A stretch of DNA of 64,000 bases, from positions 1,966,001 through 2,030,000 of the forward strand of contig CP030887.1 of assembly GCA_006969905.1 (NCBI GenBank). The letters run 5' to 3'. Shown one piece after another: positions 23,291 to 32,145 of the stretch. The translations under genes and the position numbers were made by a program. Positions within the stretch are counted from its first letter, which is position 1. Each line of letters starts with the position of its first letter. The notes under the pieces were generated by a model. That model did not search any database. It was not told the origin of the DNA and saw nothing but the letters and a program-made list of their open reading frames with translations. The DNA is from Balneolaceae bacterium. GTDB lineage: Bacteria > Bacteroidota > Rhodothermia > Balneolales > Balneolaceae.

Positions 23291-23321
23291 AAAAAGGCAG
23301 CCATGATTAGGGCTGCCTTTT
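23291..23321. terminator. Bidirectional intrinsic terminator
   Basis: AAAAAGGCAGCC / GGCTGCCTTTT stem around an 8-base loop, between the thioredoxin-like gene and the convergent BNR gene. A- and T-rich flanks let it work in both directions. Confidence 0.85.
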
Positions 23322-23339
23322 AAGTAGAAAGCTGTTTGA

Positions 23340-26117
23340 TTATTTAATCAAAGTCATCTTTTTGATATCTGAAAAAGAATTTCTTCCATCATTGGAAATA
23401 GCACTAATCCTGTAAAGGTAAATACCACTGGCAAGATTACCGGCATCAAAGGTAAGTTCGTGTTCTCCTGCATTTTTCTGTTGACCACTAACTAAAGTTG
23501 ATACTTTCCGCCCATTCACATCATATACTGAAATGGTGACTCTGGCACTGGCTGGCAGTGAGTAACTGATGTTCGTAGTTGGGTTAAATGGGTTGGGGTA
23601 GTTTTGTTTCAAAGTAAAAGCAGAGGGAACTTCATTCTGCACTACTTCCTCATTAGAAACTAAATTATTTGCGGTACCAATAAAAATACCTCTACCATGT
23701 GTGCCGACAGCAAGAGTATAATCGCTACTCCTGTAATCAATATGTTCTGCTATAGAACTGCCAATAACATTTGTTCCTTCTTTGGTCCAAACAGTAGCAT
23801 CTCCATTTAGAAGGTTAGTAGAATAAACGCCCACACTGGTTCCAACTACAAAAACTTTAGACAGGCTTCCTTCTACTATTGCAGCTGATCTTATTGACGG
23901 TCCTAATTCTGATTCATTTCCTTCGAGGTTACCTTCTATAGAAGTCCATGTTTGTCCAGCATTGGAGCTATAGTAAATGCCTTTAACACTATAGTTAGAT
24001 AAAACTACAACTAGTTCATCGCCATTTAAAGGATTAACTGCTATATCATTTACATTTGCCCCGGATTCAGCACCGGGAATATTTATTTCTACCGGAGATT
24101 GTGCTCCGCTATCCCATCTTAAAACCTTAGGAGCTTCATTTCCTGCTGAAGCCCCAATGTATAATCTATTTGAAGGATTAGTTTCTGTATAAGAAAGCGC
24201 AGTAATCACATGATTTGCAAGAGTAGCGATAGTAGTTTTAGCCCAGCCTGTTTCAACTCCGTCATTATCAAAATTTGGGAATGATTCAGCTTGTGTAGTT
24301 ATAAATAAGTCTCCGCCATCAGGATAAGCTATTACATTTTCATTACTGGGATTAACTTCAAATGGATGGATAAATCTTTGTTGAGTTGCTGCATTAGGAT
24401 ATATAACAGACCAATCGGTGCCATCTGTAAAAGGATTAAGAGGCTCTCCTTCATTATCGATACCAACTCTTACAAGAAACCCTCTTTGAGATGAAACATA
24501 CATATAGTTTTCTCCTATGTAGGCAAAGGAACCATCACCGCTCGATATATCATTTTCGGTTTCGTTTGGATCATTTAGTCGAAAATAGGGAGACCCGTTA
24601 TCCTGAGTACCTCCTACTATTCTTGTATCTCCGGCATTTCTAGGGATTGCAACGGTATAAAATTGGGTAACATTATATCCTTCGTCTTTGGATACCCAGG
24701 TTATTTCAGGGCTTTTAATATTATTTGTTACACTTATCCCTCCATCATGGGCACTCCATAGCTTATCAGGGGAGTTAGGATCAAAGAAGAGTGCATGGTT
24801 ATCCGGATGATGATTTTCACCTGTATAACCCCCGATCCAATCTGATGTCGAATTTACAGCTGTAGCAAACCCATCGAATGACCGATATAAACTAACCCCT
24901 CCAAGTAATACAAAACTCTCATCTGTAGGTGATACTGCCACCGTCATATTATAGTCACCCTGCGTAACTACCGTTTCCCGAAAAACACCAAATTCAGGAA
25001 TATTAGCTGAAAGATCAGTGGATTCACTGTTTGAAACATTGACTTTATGAAGCGCCAAAACTTCAACGTCTTCTTCACTATCAAAAGTACTCGTTCTTAA
25101 AGTTCCTGTGTTTGTAAATATATAGGCAATATTCTCGTTTGATGGAGCGAAATCAACCACACTACGCGTGTAGGTTTGAGGAAAAGTATTAGGTGTTACA
25201 TTAGTCCATCCGGTACCATTTGTTGTGGAATAAAAAACACCCGGGATTCCGGTACCACCTGCCGTGTTTTCTGAAGCGATCATGATTATGTTACCTTGAG
25301 AATCGATGTCAAAATCCAGATACCTGTGAGCACCCGGAGCTCCGTAAATATTATTGAAATTTATTCCATCAGTTGACCTAAAAAGGCCGAAACCATTGGT
25401 TGCAACAAATACATGTCCATTAGCAGGGCTTACTTTCACATTAGTAATAAAGTCGTAAGCAGAATTCCAGAATGCATCATTTACGCCCAGTTCGCTTGCA
25501 GTTAAATTTGTCCAGGAATCTCCTCCATTAGTTGACTTCCATATCCCGGTACCAAAATAAGAAGGGCCATTTTTTCCTCTTGCCGAATTCCCGTCAAACT
25601 CGCCAGCGGTATAATACCATATATTAGTATTTGTTGGATCTTGAGCTAATGATGTGACACTAAGATTTTCATTAGGATCGGAAGTTTGAGTCCAGGAATT
25701 ACCACCATCAGTAGATTTCCAAATGCCTCCTGAGGCTCCTCCCGCCAGCATAGTATTCCCTGTTGCATCAGCTATATCAAGCGCAAATGCACGTGTTCTA
25801 CCGCCAACCACGTTTGGCCCTGCTTCAACCCAGTTGAATAATTCTGTAGCTCTAGCTTTTAAATTACTGGATATATTGTTTGAGAAATCAAGTTCACGTG
25901 CCCTTGCATTATTCGGGATTGTATTAGTATTGGGATCTCTTGTCATATTGAAAAAGTAATCGGCTCTGGCTTTGTTGTCTAATGCTTTTTCAAGTGTAGA
26001 CTCGCTCTCTTCATCTTCTAAAACTGCATAGTGATTGGCGATAGGAATTATAGATAACAGAATTAGTGAAAGTACCAGAACAATAAATGATCCTGTTTTT
26101 TTAAAAAGAATATTCAT
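23340..26117 (-). CDS. Type IX-secreted BNR-repeat (sortilin/Vps10-like) protein
   Basis: About 925 residues from the ATG at 26117, which is followed by a signal-type hydrophobic stretch (SFIVLVLSLILLSIIPIA). Several Asp-box-like turns are visible (STDGGNSWTQT, STNGGDSWTNL, SSNAGQTWTSI), typical of sialidase/Vps10-like beta propellers. The last 85 residues are a type IX secretion sorting domain starting QNYPNPFNPTT and ending GIYLYRISA...KKMTLIK. It is therefore predicted to be exported and anchored or released at the surface. The ligand or substrate is unknown. It is downstream of, and 4 bases from, a small lipoprotein gene. Confidence 0.85.
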   Translation of the reverse strand: MNILFKKTGSFIVLVLSLILLSIIPIANHYAVLEDEESESTLEKALDNKARADYFFNMTRDPNTNTIPNNARARELDFSNNISSNLKARATELFNWVEAGPNVVGGRTRAFALDIADATGNTMLAGGASGGIWKSTDGGNSWTQTSDPNENLSVTSLAQDPTNTNIWYYTAGEFDGNSARGKNGPSYFGTGIWKSTNGGDSWTNLTASELGVNDAFWNSAYDFITNVKVSPANGHVFVATNGFGLFRSTDGINFNNIYGAPGAHRYLDFDIDSQGNIIMIASENTAGGTGIPGVFYSTTNGTGWTNVTPNTFPQTYTRSVVDFAPSNENIAYIFTNTGTLRTSTFDSEEDVEVLALHKVNVSNSESTDLSANIPEFGVFRETVVTQGDYNMTVAVSPTDESFVLLGGVSLYRSFDGFATAVNSTSDWIGGYTGENHHPDNHALFFDPNSPDKLWSAHDGGISVTNNIKSPEITWVSKDEGYNVTQFYTVAIPRNAGDTRIVGGTQDNGSPYFRLNDPNETENDISSGDGSFAYIGENYMYVSSQRGFLVRVGIDNEGEPLNPFTDGTDWSVIYPNAATQQRFIHPFEVNPSNENVIAYPDGGDLFITTQAESFPNFDNDGVETGWAKTTIATLANHVITALSYTETNPSNRLYIGASAGNEAPKVLRWDSGAQSPVEINIPGAESGANVNDIAVNPLNGDELVVVLSNYSVKGIYYSSNAGQTWTSIEGNLEGNESELGPSIRSAAIVEGSLSKVFVVGTSVGVYSTNLLNGDATVWTKEGTNVIGSSIAEHIDYRSSDYTLAVGTHGRGIFIGTANNLVSNEEVVQNEVPSAFTLKQNYPNPFNPTTNISYSLPASARVTISVYDVNGRKVSTLVSGQQKNAGEHELTFDAGNLASGIYLYRISAISNDGRNSFSDIKKMTLIK

Positions 26118-26121
26118 AGTG

Positions 26122-26523
26122 CTATGCTTTTGTAATATGGATAAGCTTCCAATTCGATTGATCAGCAAATTGCTGTATTTGTTCTTCATAATTAAAGAGT
26201 CCTGTTTTTTTATTTCCAACTAATAGATCATTTTCAAACTTTTCATTGTTGAGTCTCATTAGATGGATACTTTCTTTCTGAATAGAAGGAGTTGAAGAAC
26301 CAACTTTGATTACATTTATAAACTTAATTTTGTAAATAGAAGTATTCTTGTCCTCAGCGGGGGTGACTTCAATCACTTCGAATTCTACCAGTGCAGTTCC
26401 CGGTGACATTGTATCGACAACGGGATCAAGCTTTTTTTGGTCGTTTTCAGAGCCCTTCTTTGATGAACCACAATTTGTAATGATCAAAGAAGTGAAGAGT
26501 ATAAAAGCAATCTTAATTGACAT
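26122..26523 (-). CDS. Small lipoprotein, partner of the BNR protein
   Basis: A 133-residue protein with signal peptide and lipobox ITNC (Cys18). The rest has a beta-rich look (ALVEFEVIEVTPAEDKNTSIYKIKFINVIKVG), with no recognised domain. Its stop lies 4 bases before the start of the large secreted protein on the same strand, so they form an operon and may work together at the cell surface. Confidence 0.75.
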   Translation of the reverse strand: MSIKIAFILFTSLIITNCGSSKKGSENDQKKLDPVVDTMSPGTALVEFEVIEVTPAEDKNTSIYKIKFINVIKVGSSTPSIQKESIHLMRLNNEKFENDLLVGNKKTGLFNYEEQIQQFADQSNWKLIHITKA

Positions 26524-26588
26524 GAGATATTGATTATATGTTCAGCTAATCTTTTGTAATTTTAATTCGACCAAAGTAATGGAATGGT

Positions 26589-27698
26589 TTGAAAAAAACA
26601 TTTCTAAAAAATATCGCCCAAACCAGTGATTCTCCTATCGGAATTGAAGTCAGCCATGCTGAAGGGCCCTATATTTATACAACAGATGGCAAACGCTATA
26701 TAGATTTTATTTCTGGAATAGCAGTAAGCAGCCTTGGGCACAGTCACCCAAAAGTGACAGAAGCTTTGCATGGGCAAATTGATAAACACCTTCATGTAAT
26801 GGTATATGGAGAGTTTATTCAAAAACCCCAGGTTGATTTTGCTGAGTTGTTACTTAATCACCTTCCTTCAAATTTTGAACAGATTTACTTAGTTAACAGT
26901 GGTACTGAAGCCAATGAAGGGGCTTTAAAACTTGCAAAAAAATATACTGGGAAAACGGGCTTGGTCGCTTTTAAGAACAGCTATCACGGCGATACTCACG
27001 GATCACTTAGTGTTACGGGAAGGGATATTTACAGGAATCCATACCTGCCTTTATTACCAGATGTAGGTTTCGGTGACTTTAATTCTGACAAGGCTCTCGA
27101 GTTAATCACTTATGATACTGCTGCTGTAATTCTTGAACCTATACAAGGGGAGGGTGGAATTATACCAGCCAAAAAGGAATGGTTAAAATCTATCAGGGAA
27201 AAATGTACTGAGGTAGGAGCGCTTTTAATTTTCGATGAGATACAAAGTGGATTCGGAAGAACAGGTAAGTTGTTTGCCTTTGAGCATTACCAGGTTGAAC
27301 CCGATATTTTATGTATGGCTAAAGCAATGGGAGGAGGAATGCCCATTGGTGGTTTTGTTTCATCCACTGAGATATTTCAAGCATTCAAATATGATCCGCC
27401 TCTTAATCATGTAACCACTTTTGGGGGACATCCTGTAAGTTGCGCTGCTGCCTATGCTAACCTTAAAGAATTGCTTGAAGGTGGATATTTCAATAGAGCA
27501 AAAAAAATAGAATCGATTACTAAACAAAAATTGAAAGGTAAAGGCATTGTTGAAGTTAGAGGAATGGGAGCCATGCTGGGTCTTCAGTTGGAAAGTAGAG
27601 AGCTAACCCAGGCAGTTGTAGAGGATTGCTTCAATATTGGTTTGCTTTTGGGATGGACCTTACATTCAGATACATTGATACGATTAGCCCCCCTTTGA
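26589..27698 (+). CDS. Class III aminotransferase, C-terminus cut by a frameshift at poly-C
   Basis: A 369-residue PLP aminotransferase related to acetylornithine/GABA aminotransferases: VNSGTEANEGALK at 102-114, FDEIQSGFGRTG at 215-226 and PLP Lys245 in CMAKAMGG. The frame stops right after IRLAPL, at six Cs (27688-27693). One extra C would restore APPLIIEDELL and further residues to a TAA at 27764-27766, giving about 392 residues with the normal family end. So this is either a sequence error, a phase-variable tract or a recent mutation. The aldehyde dehydrogenase downstream suggests a GabT/GabD-like pair, but the amino donor is not determined. Confidence 0.85.
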   Translation: MKKTFLKNIAQTSDSPIGIEVSHAEGPYIYTTDGKRYIDFISGIAVSSLGHSHPKVTEALHGQIDKHLHVMVYGEFIQKPQVDFAELLLNHLPSNFEQIYLVNSGTEANEGALKLAKKYTGKTGLVAFKNSYHGDTHGSLSVTGRDIYRNPYLPLLPDVGFGDFNSDKALELITYDTAAVILEPIQGEGGIIPAKKEWLKSIREKCTEVGALLIFDEIQSGFGRTGKLFAFEHYQVEPDILCMAKAMGGGMPIGGFVSSTEIFQAFKYDPPLNHVTTFGGHPVSCAAAYANLKELLEGGYFNRAKKIESITKQKLKGKGIVEVRGMGAMLGLQLESRELTQAVVEDCFNIGLLLGWTLHSDTLIRLAPL

Positions 27699-27766
27699 TT
27701 ATCGAAGACGAACTTTTGAATGATGTTCTGAATATAATATCAGGTCGTATTTCTAAACATGTATAA
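27688..27766 (+). other. Lost 3' end of the aminotransferase in the +1 frame
   Basis: After the C6 tract the alternative frame reads on for 24 more codons with an acidic helix typical of the C-terminus of class III aminotransferases, and ends at TAA 27764-27766. The in-frame stop of the annotated gene is TGA at 27696-27698. Confidence 0.7.
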
Positions 27767-27807
27767 GATGATACATCAGTCTTAAAACGGAGATAGAGAA
27801 AGAATTT

Positions 27808-29169
27808 ATGAAGACAATTAACCCAGCTACAGGAAAACTCATTCGGGAATATCCTGAAATGGACATGAATGAAGTATCAGAGATCATATCCAGCGCTAAT
27901 GCTGCTCAAAATAAATGGGCAAGAAAAAATTTTTCGGAACGGGCAACTTTCCTCAACAAAATCGCAGAGCTGCTCAAGGAAAGAAAGCAACAGCTTGGGA
28001 ACTTAATGACCCAGGAAATGGGAAAACCTGTATCACAATCAACCGGGGAAATTGAAAAGTGTGCCTGGGTTTGTGAGTATTATGCGAAGCACGCCGAACA
28101 GTTTCTAACAGATAGGGAAGTTGAAACTGATGCGACTAAAAGCTACGTGACTTTCAATCCCCTGGGTATTGTTTTAGCCATTATGCCATGGAATTTTCCT
28201 TTCTGGCAGGTATTACGATTTGCGGCCCCGGCGCTTATGGCAGGTAATGGGGTAATTCTAAGCCATTCTGAAAATGTAACAGGCTGTGCTTTAGAAATTG
28301 AGAAGCTGATTCGTGATTCAGGTATTCCAAAAGGTTTGTTCAGAACCATTCTGGTACAAAATGAGAATATGAAGCCCGTGATTCAGCATGAGGGAATTGC
28401 AGCAGTAACATTGACCGGTAGCGCAAAGGCAGGCAGAATAGTAGCCTCTCAGGCTGGTGAAGCACTCAAGAAGACCGTATTAGAGTTGGGAGGTAGTGAT
28501 CCTTCCATCATTCTGTCAGATGCTGATATCAGCAAATCCGTAGAGAGTTGTGTTAACTCCCGGTTGTTAAATTCAGGCCAAACTTGTATCGCTGCCAAAC
28601 GATTCATCGTAGTTGAAGATATTTATGATGAGTTTATCTCAGAGTTCCGGCAATTGATGGAGTCCAAAAAAATGGGTGATCCTTTTGAGGAAGGAACAGA
28701 TATCGGCCCTATGGCAAGAGAAGATTTGAGGGATCAATTACATGAACAAGTAGAAAAAAGTGTAGCAAAGGGAGCAGAATTAACACTTGGAGGATATAAA
28801 CCAGATGTATCCGGGGCTTTTTACCCGGTAACTATTTTGGAAAATGTACAAAAAGGAATGCCCGCTTATGAAGAAGAATTATTCGGGCCTGTAGCGTCTG
28901 TCATAAAAGTGAAGGATGAAGAAGAGGCCGTCAGGGTTGCAAATGATTCGGTATACGGATTGGGGGCTTCCATCTATTCCGGGAATGAAAAAAGAGCTGA
29001 GCAAATAGCTGCCCAACAACTTGAGGCGGGGTGTTGTTTTATAAATGATTTTGTAAAATCTGATCCCAGGTTACCTTTTGGCGGGATTAAGCAATCAGGT
29101 TATGGCAGGGAGCTTGGATTATTCGGAATCCGGGAATTTGTGAATATTAAAACGGTATATGTGAAATAA
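27808..29169 (+). CDS. NAD-type aldehyde dehydrogenase, succinate-semialdehyde-like
   Basis: A 453-residue ALDH. Catalytic residues are Asn129 (MPWNFPFWQ), Glu226 (ELGGSDP) and Cys260 (NSGQTCIA). The PWNFPFWQ and SGYGRELGLFGIREFVNIKTVYV stretches fit the SSADH-type subgroup of short ALDHs. The residue expected to be a Lys contacting the cofactor is Ser152 here (GVILSHSEN). It follows the aminotransferase, and together they could degrade an amine to an acid. A hairpin terminator follows. Confidence 0.87.
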   Translation: MKTINPATGKLIREYPEMDMNEVSEIISSANAAQNKWARKNFSERATFLNKIAELLKERKQQLGNLMTQEMGKPVSQSTGEIEKCAWVCEYYAKHAEQFLTDREVETDATKSYVTFNPLGIVLAIMPWNFPFWQVLRFAAPALMAGNGVILSHSENVTGCALEIEKLIRDSGIPKGLFRTILVQNENMKPVIQHEGIAAVTLTGSAKAGRIVASQAGEALKKTVLELGGSDPSIILSDADISKSVESCVNSRLLNSGQTCIAAKRFIVVEDIYDEFISEFRQLMESKKMGDPFEEGTDIGPMAREDLRDQLHEQVEKSVAKGAELTLGGYKPDVSGAFYPVTILENVQKGMPAYEEELFGPVASVIKVKDEEEAVRVANDSVYGLGASIYSGNEKRAEQIAAQQLEAGCCFINDFVKSDPRLPFGGIKQSGYGRELGLFGIREFVNIKTVYVK

Positions 29170-29170
29170 C

Positions 29171-29191
29171 TGAAGCCCAAAAAGGGCTTCA
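29171..29191. terminator. Terminator between convergent genes
   Basis: Perfect stem TGAAGCCC / GGGCTTCA around five As, just after the aldehyde dehydrogenase stop and before the convergent amidohydrolase end. No long T tract. Confidence 0.65.
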
Positions 29192-29207
29192 TGTGCAGGT
29201 TTATTGG

Positions 29208-30497
29208 TTACTGTTTATAGATAACCCCGTTTTTCATTACAAAGCTGACATTTTCCATTGTACTAATATCTTTAACCGGATTTTTATCCACAGCTACCAG
29301 GTCAGCCAGTTTACCCGCCTCGATACTTCCGATCTTGTCTTGCATACCTAATACAGTTGCAGCTGTCATAGTTGCACTCTTTATGGTTTCCATTTCAGGC
29401 ATACCCGATTCTACCATATAGCCGAATTCGCGACCATTTAAGCCATGAGGAAATACCCCTGCATCTGTACCAAAGGCTATTTTCACTCCTTTTTTATAGG
29501 CCCGTGCAAATGTATTTTGAATCATAGGCCCGATTTCCAGGGCTTTGGGTACTACAAGTTCTGGGTAATATCCATCCACTTTTGCTTTATCAGCTACCCA
29601 TTTGCCGGCAGAAATGGTAGGTACATAATAAGTGCCATGTTTGATCATTAATTCCATCACTTCTTCTGTCATTTTGGTGCCATGCTCGATAGTAAGGACT
29701 CCGGCTTCAACCGCTCTTTTCATTCCTTCAGCTCCATGAGCATGTGCGGCTACATGCATTCCATATTCTTTAGCAGTTTGTACTATGGCATCCAATTCAT
29801 CTTCAAAAAACTGTGGGGCATCGCTTGATTTTGCAACGCTGAGTACCCCACCCGTAGCGGTTATTTTTATGTGATCGGCTCCGTTTTTATAGCGTTGACG
29901 TACGGCTTTCCTGGCTTCATCAACACCATTTATTACACCTTGGTTTGGGCCCGGATCGCCCATCAGAAGTTTATTTCGTCCATTTGTAGGATCTGCATGT
30001 CCACCGGTGGTGGCGATGGATTTACCAACTGTAATTACCCTGGGCCCGATTACATATCCTTTGCTTATGGCATCTCTCATGGATATGTTTACCCCGGAGC
30101 CGCCCAGGTCACGGACTGTGGTGAACCCGGCCATTAAAGTTTTTTCAAGAAATACTGTTGATCTGTATGCTAAATCTGCATCATCTAGCGTAAAGGGCTC
30201 GATATAACGGGTAGGGCTGGTTTCTCCTTCTAAGTGAACGTGCAAGTCAATAAGTCCGGGTAGTACTGTTTTATTCTTTAAATCGATAACAGTGTCATTA
30301 TTCCGGCCATTTGTATAACCGTTTTCTACTGATATGATCTTATCTCCTTCAATTATAATACTTACTTCTCTCTGCACCTCATCAGATTTGCCATCAACCA
30401 GGTTTCCTGCATGAATTATAGTACGTTGAGCGTTTGCTTCTAATGTCCCAAGCAGTAAAATGAGAAGCATATAAAATGTTGTAGCCTTGAATTTCAT
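29208..30497 (-). CDS. Amidohydrolase family protein, exported
   Basis: A 429-residue metal-dependent hydrolase with a signal peptide (about 1-23, ending EANA). Metal ligands can be read in DLHVHLEG (His86, His88), [17 protein letters not shown] and FGTDAG, with a probable carboxylated Lys in HIKITATGG. This is the imidazolonepropionase-like/Xaa-Pro dipeptidase-like group of exported amidohydrolases, often prolidase-type or of unknown substrate. It is transcribed alone. Confidence 0.88.
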   Translation of the reverse strand: MKFKATTFYMLLILLLGTLEANAQRTIIHAGNLVDGKSDEVQREVSIIIEGDKIISVENGYTNGRNNDTVIDLKNKTVLPGLIDLHVHLEGETSPTRYIEPFTLDDADLAYRSTVFLEKTLMAGFTTVRDLGGSGVNISMRDAISKGYVIGPRVITVGKSIATTGGHADPTNGRNKLLMGDPGPNQGVINGVDEARKAVRQRYKNGADHIKITATGGVLSVAKSSDAPQFFEDELDAIVQTAKEYGMHVAAHAHGAEGMKRAVEAGVLTIEHGTKMTEEVMELMIKHGTYYVPTISAGKWVADKAKVDGYYPELVVPKALEIGPMIQNTFARAYKKGVKIAFGTDAGVFPHGLNGREFGYMVESGMPEMETIKSATMTAATVLGMQDKIGSIEAGKLADLVAVDKNPVKDISTMENVSFVMKNGVIYKQ

Positions 30498-30565
30498 GTT
30501 AGTTCAATAATTATTTAGTGTAGAGACGCTGAATATATATAAAAGACTTGAAGAAATAGAATGCC

Positions 30566-30592
30566 CGGAGTTTCTAAAAACTCCGTCTTTTT
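30566..30592 (+). terminator. Terminator-like hairpin before the sigma factor promoter
   Basis: CGGAGTTT (30566-30573) pairs with AAACTCCG (30578-30585) over a 4-base loop, followed by TCTTTTTT. It lies at the beginning of the longest open frame for the sigma factor, so the translation start must be further downstream. No plus-strand gene precedes it, so what it terminates is unclear. Confidence 0.6.
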
Positions 30593-30624
30593 TGTAATTA
30601 TTAAAATCCGGGATACGACTTACC
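30591..30624 (+). promoter_or_regulatory. ECF-like promoter block, copy 1
   Basis: TTTGTAATT, 15 to 16 bases, then ACGACTTACC, with identical total length to 31831-31864. The two elements are placed as -35 (TGTAAT) and -10 (CGACTTA) elements of an ECF sigma promoter. Located immediately before the sigma gene, it may be autoregulated. Confidence 0.5.
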
Positions 30625-30656
30625 TTGTACATATCGCGCGAAATAAATTTTACCAA

Positions 30657-31157
30657 TTGCAAAAGTCCAAACAAGAACCGGAGTTCATCAAAAAAGTTAA
30701 TGAGTCACAAGGTATAATACATAAGGTGTGTAGTATTTACTGTGATGAAGAAGAGGACAGGAAAGATCTTTTCCAAGAGATATTGGTACAATTATGGAAA
30801 TCTTATCCTTCATTTCGTGGAGATTCAAAATTTTCATCCTGGATGTACCGTGTAAGTCTGAATGTAGCGATTTCATATCTCAGAAAATCAAAAGTACAAA
30901 AAGAAGATGTTGCTTTGCCAGCTTCCTTTGACGCAATGTCAGTGGAAGAAAGCGAACAAAGCCTTGATTTGGAAAAGCAGTTGCTTAGGAAAGCAATTCA
31001 GCAACTTAATGATGTTGAGAAAGCTATTATGATGCTTTATCTGGAAGAAAAAGGAAACGAAGAAATCGCTGAGGTGATGGGGATTAGCCAAAACCATGTG
31101 CGGGTTAAAATGACACGTATCAGAACGAAACTAAAAGAAACCCTTAATACGAGTTGA
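30657..31157 (+). CDS. RNA polymerase ECF-type sigma factor
   Basis: About 166 residues from a TTG at 30657. Region 2 shows DLFQEILVQLWKSYPSFRGDSKFSSWMYRVSLNVAISYLRK and region 4 LNDVEKAIMMLYLEEKGNEEIAEVMGISQNHVRVKMTRIRTKLK. The only ATG further upstream, at 30561, lies before the hairpin and promoter block, so it would be untranscribed. The start EPEFIKKVNESQGIIHKVC is the normal N-terminus for the family. A membrane protein gene follows one base after the stop and is a likely regulator. Confidence 0.85.
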   Translation: MQKSKQEPEFIKKVNESQGIIHKVCSIYCDEEEDRKDLFQEILVQLWKSYPSFRGDSKFSSWMYRVSLNVAISYLRKSKVQKEDVALPASFDAMSVEESEQSLDLEKQLLRKAIQQLNDVEKAIMMLYLEEKGNEEIAEVMGISQNHVRVKMTRIRTKLKETLNTS

Positions 31158-31158
31158 T

Positions 31159-31806
31159 ATGGAACTGGAAGAATTAAAATTTATCTGGAAAGAGCAGAAA
31201 GAAAAAGAATTGGAGTCTTATAAGGTTCAAGTTGACGAAATAAGAGGGTTATTAGGTAGAAAGTCCCAGTCCGCAATTTCCAAGATCAAGCAAACTCTAA
31301 GGGTTAAGATTGCCATTACCGGGATAATGGGAACTTTTTGTTTAGTGATTTCAGGGTTAACTTTATTCTCTTTTCTTGAAGAAGCCGTCTTTTTTGAAGG
31401 GTTTCTCTCAATGAAGGAAGAAGGGATTTTGTATCTGGTTTTAGGAACCTGTCTTACTACTATTTTTGTATTTAATATTTTTAGCCATATACGCATCTCT
31501 GATTTTGAACAGTCTTCTCTTCCTATTAAAGAGACCATTGAACATGTAATAAAGATCATTAAAGGGACTATGAATCTTGGTATGTATTCCGATCTTGTTG
31601 TTAGCCCAGTCATTCTTGCTTTTTTTGCTTATGCTTTGATCTACCAGAAAAATATGATTGATACAGGCTTTCCTGCTTTAGTAGTGTCCTTGGTTTATAT
31701 AGCAGGGCTTTTGTTTAGCTATTACATGAATAAGTGGGCAATGCAACGCAGATTTGGAAACGATTTGGATCGGCTTAAGCGCTATCATGAAGAGCTAGAG
31801 CATTAA
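31159..31806 (+). CDS. Membrane protein, probable sigma factor partner
   Basis: A 215-residue protein: a charged N-terminal segment (MELEELKFIWKEQKEKELESYKVQVDEIRGLL) followed by four hydrophobic helices at roughly 50-70, 92-112, 148-165 and 172-190. It is one base downstream of the sigma factor gene. Bacteroidota ECF sigma genes are often followed by a membrane protein that begins MELDELK... and acts as or with an anti-sigma factor. No ZAS or other known anti-sigma motif is visible. Confidence 0.7.
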   Translation: MELEELKFIWKEQKEKELESYKVQVDEIRGLLGRKSQSAISKIKQTLRVKIAITGIMGTFCLVISGLTLFSFLEEAVFFEGFLSMKEEGILYLVLGTCLTTIFVFNIFSHIRISDFEQSSLPIKETIEHVIKIIKGTMNLGMYSDLVVSPVILAFFAYALIYQKNMIDTGFPALVVSLVYIAGLLFSYYMNKWAMQRRFGNDLDRLKRYHEELEH

Positions 31807-31830
31807 TAATATCCGGAAGAAATTTTATCA

Positions 31831-31864
31831 TTTGTAATTCTAATAGGTTAGGGAACGACTTACC
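31831..31864 (+). promoter_or_regulatory. ECF-like promoter block, copy 2
   Basis: Same 34-base layout as 30591-30624: TTTGTAATT at the start and ACGACTTACC at the end. Located 25 bases upstream of a 63-residue membrane protein gene, a likely second member of the regulon. Confidence 0.5.
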
Positions 31865-31888
31865 ATGCAAAAGTTCTAATAAGTAAGC

Positions 31889-32080
31889 ATGGAAACAGAA
31901 TATTCGTCGCATAGACAAAACACTCATAAAAACAGGTTATTATGGTTGGGCACTATGCTGATGGTTGCAGGTACATTTTCATTCAGCAATTACGAAAAGT
32001 TTGGAGATGTATTTACGTTAATTGGTGCGCTAATTATTCTTGGCAGCTGTTATTGGATAAGGAGAATGAGAAAGTCTTAG
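31889..32080 (+). CDS. Small two-helix membrane protein
   Basis: A 63-residue protein with two hydrophobic helices (LLWLGTMLMVAGTFSF and VFTLIGALIILGSCYWI), a charged N-terminus and a basic tail. It was recognised partly because the ECF-like block precedes it. It may be a stress-response membrane protein controlled by the neighbouring sigma factor. I do not recognise the family. Confidence 0.6.
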   Translation: METEYSSHRQNTHKNRLLWLGTMLMVAGTFSFSNYEKFGDVFTLIGALIILGSCYWIRRMRKS

Positions 32081-32115
32081 AACACTTTTAGATTCATTAT
32101 TCTGACTAATCGCCT

Positions 32116-32123
32116 TATCTTTG
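32116..32123 (+). promoter_or_regulatory. Possible Bacteroidota -7 box for nadE
   Basis: TATCTTTG fits the TAnnTTTG primary promoter box of Bacteroidota and lies 23 bases before the nadE start. The matching upstream TTTG box is not clear. Confidence 0.35.
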
Positions 32124-32145
32124 TTCGCAATTAACGATTTACTAC

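Noticed and set aside
27688-27698. Simple pseudogene call for the aminotransferase
   Set aside because: All catalytic parts are intact and only the last 24 residues are lost, so it is kept as a CDS with a flagged frameshift.
30561-30656. Long N-terminal extension of the sigma factor
   Set aside because: Contains a terminator-like hairpin and the promoter block; family members begin near EPEFIKKVNES, so the start was moved to 30657.
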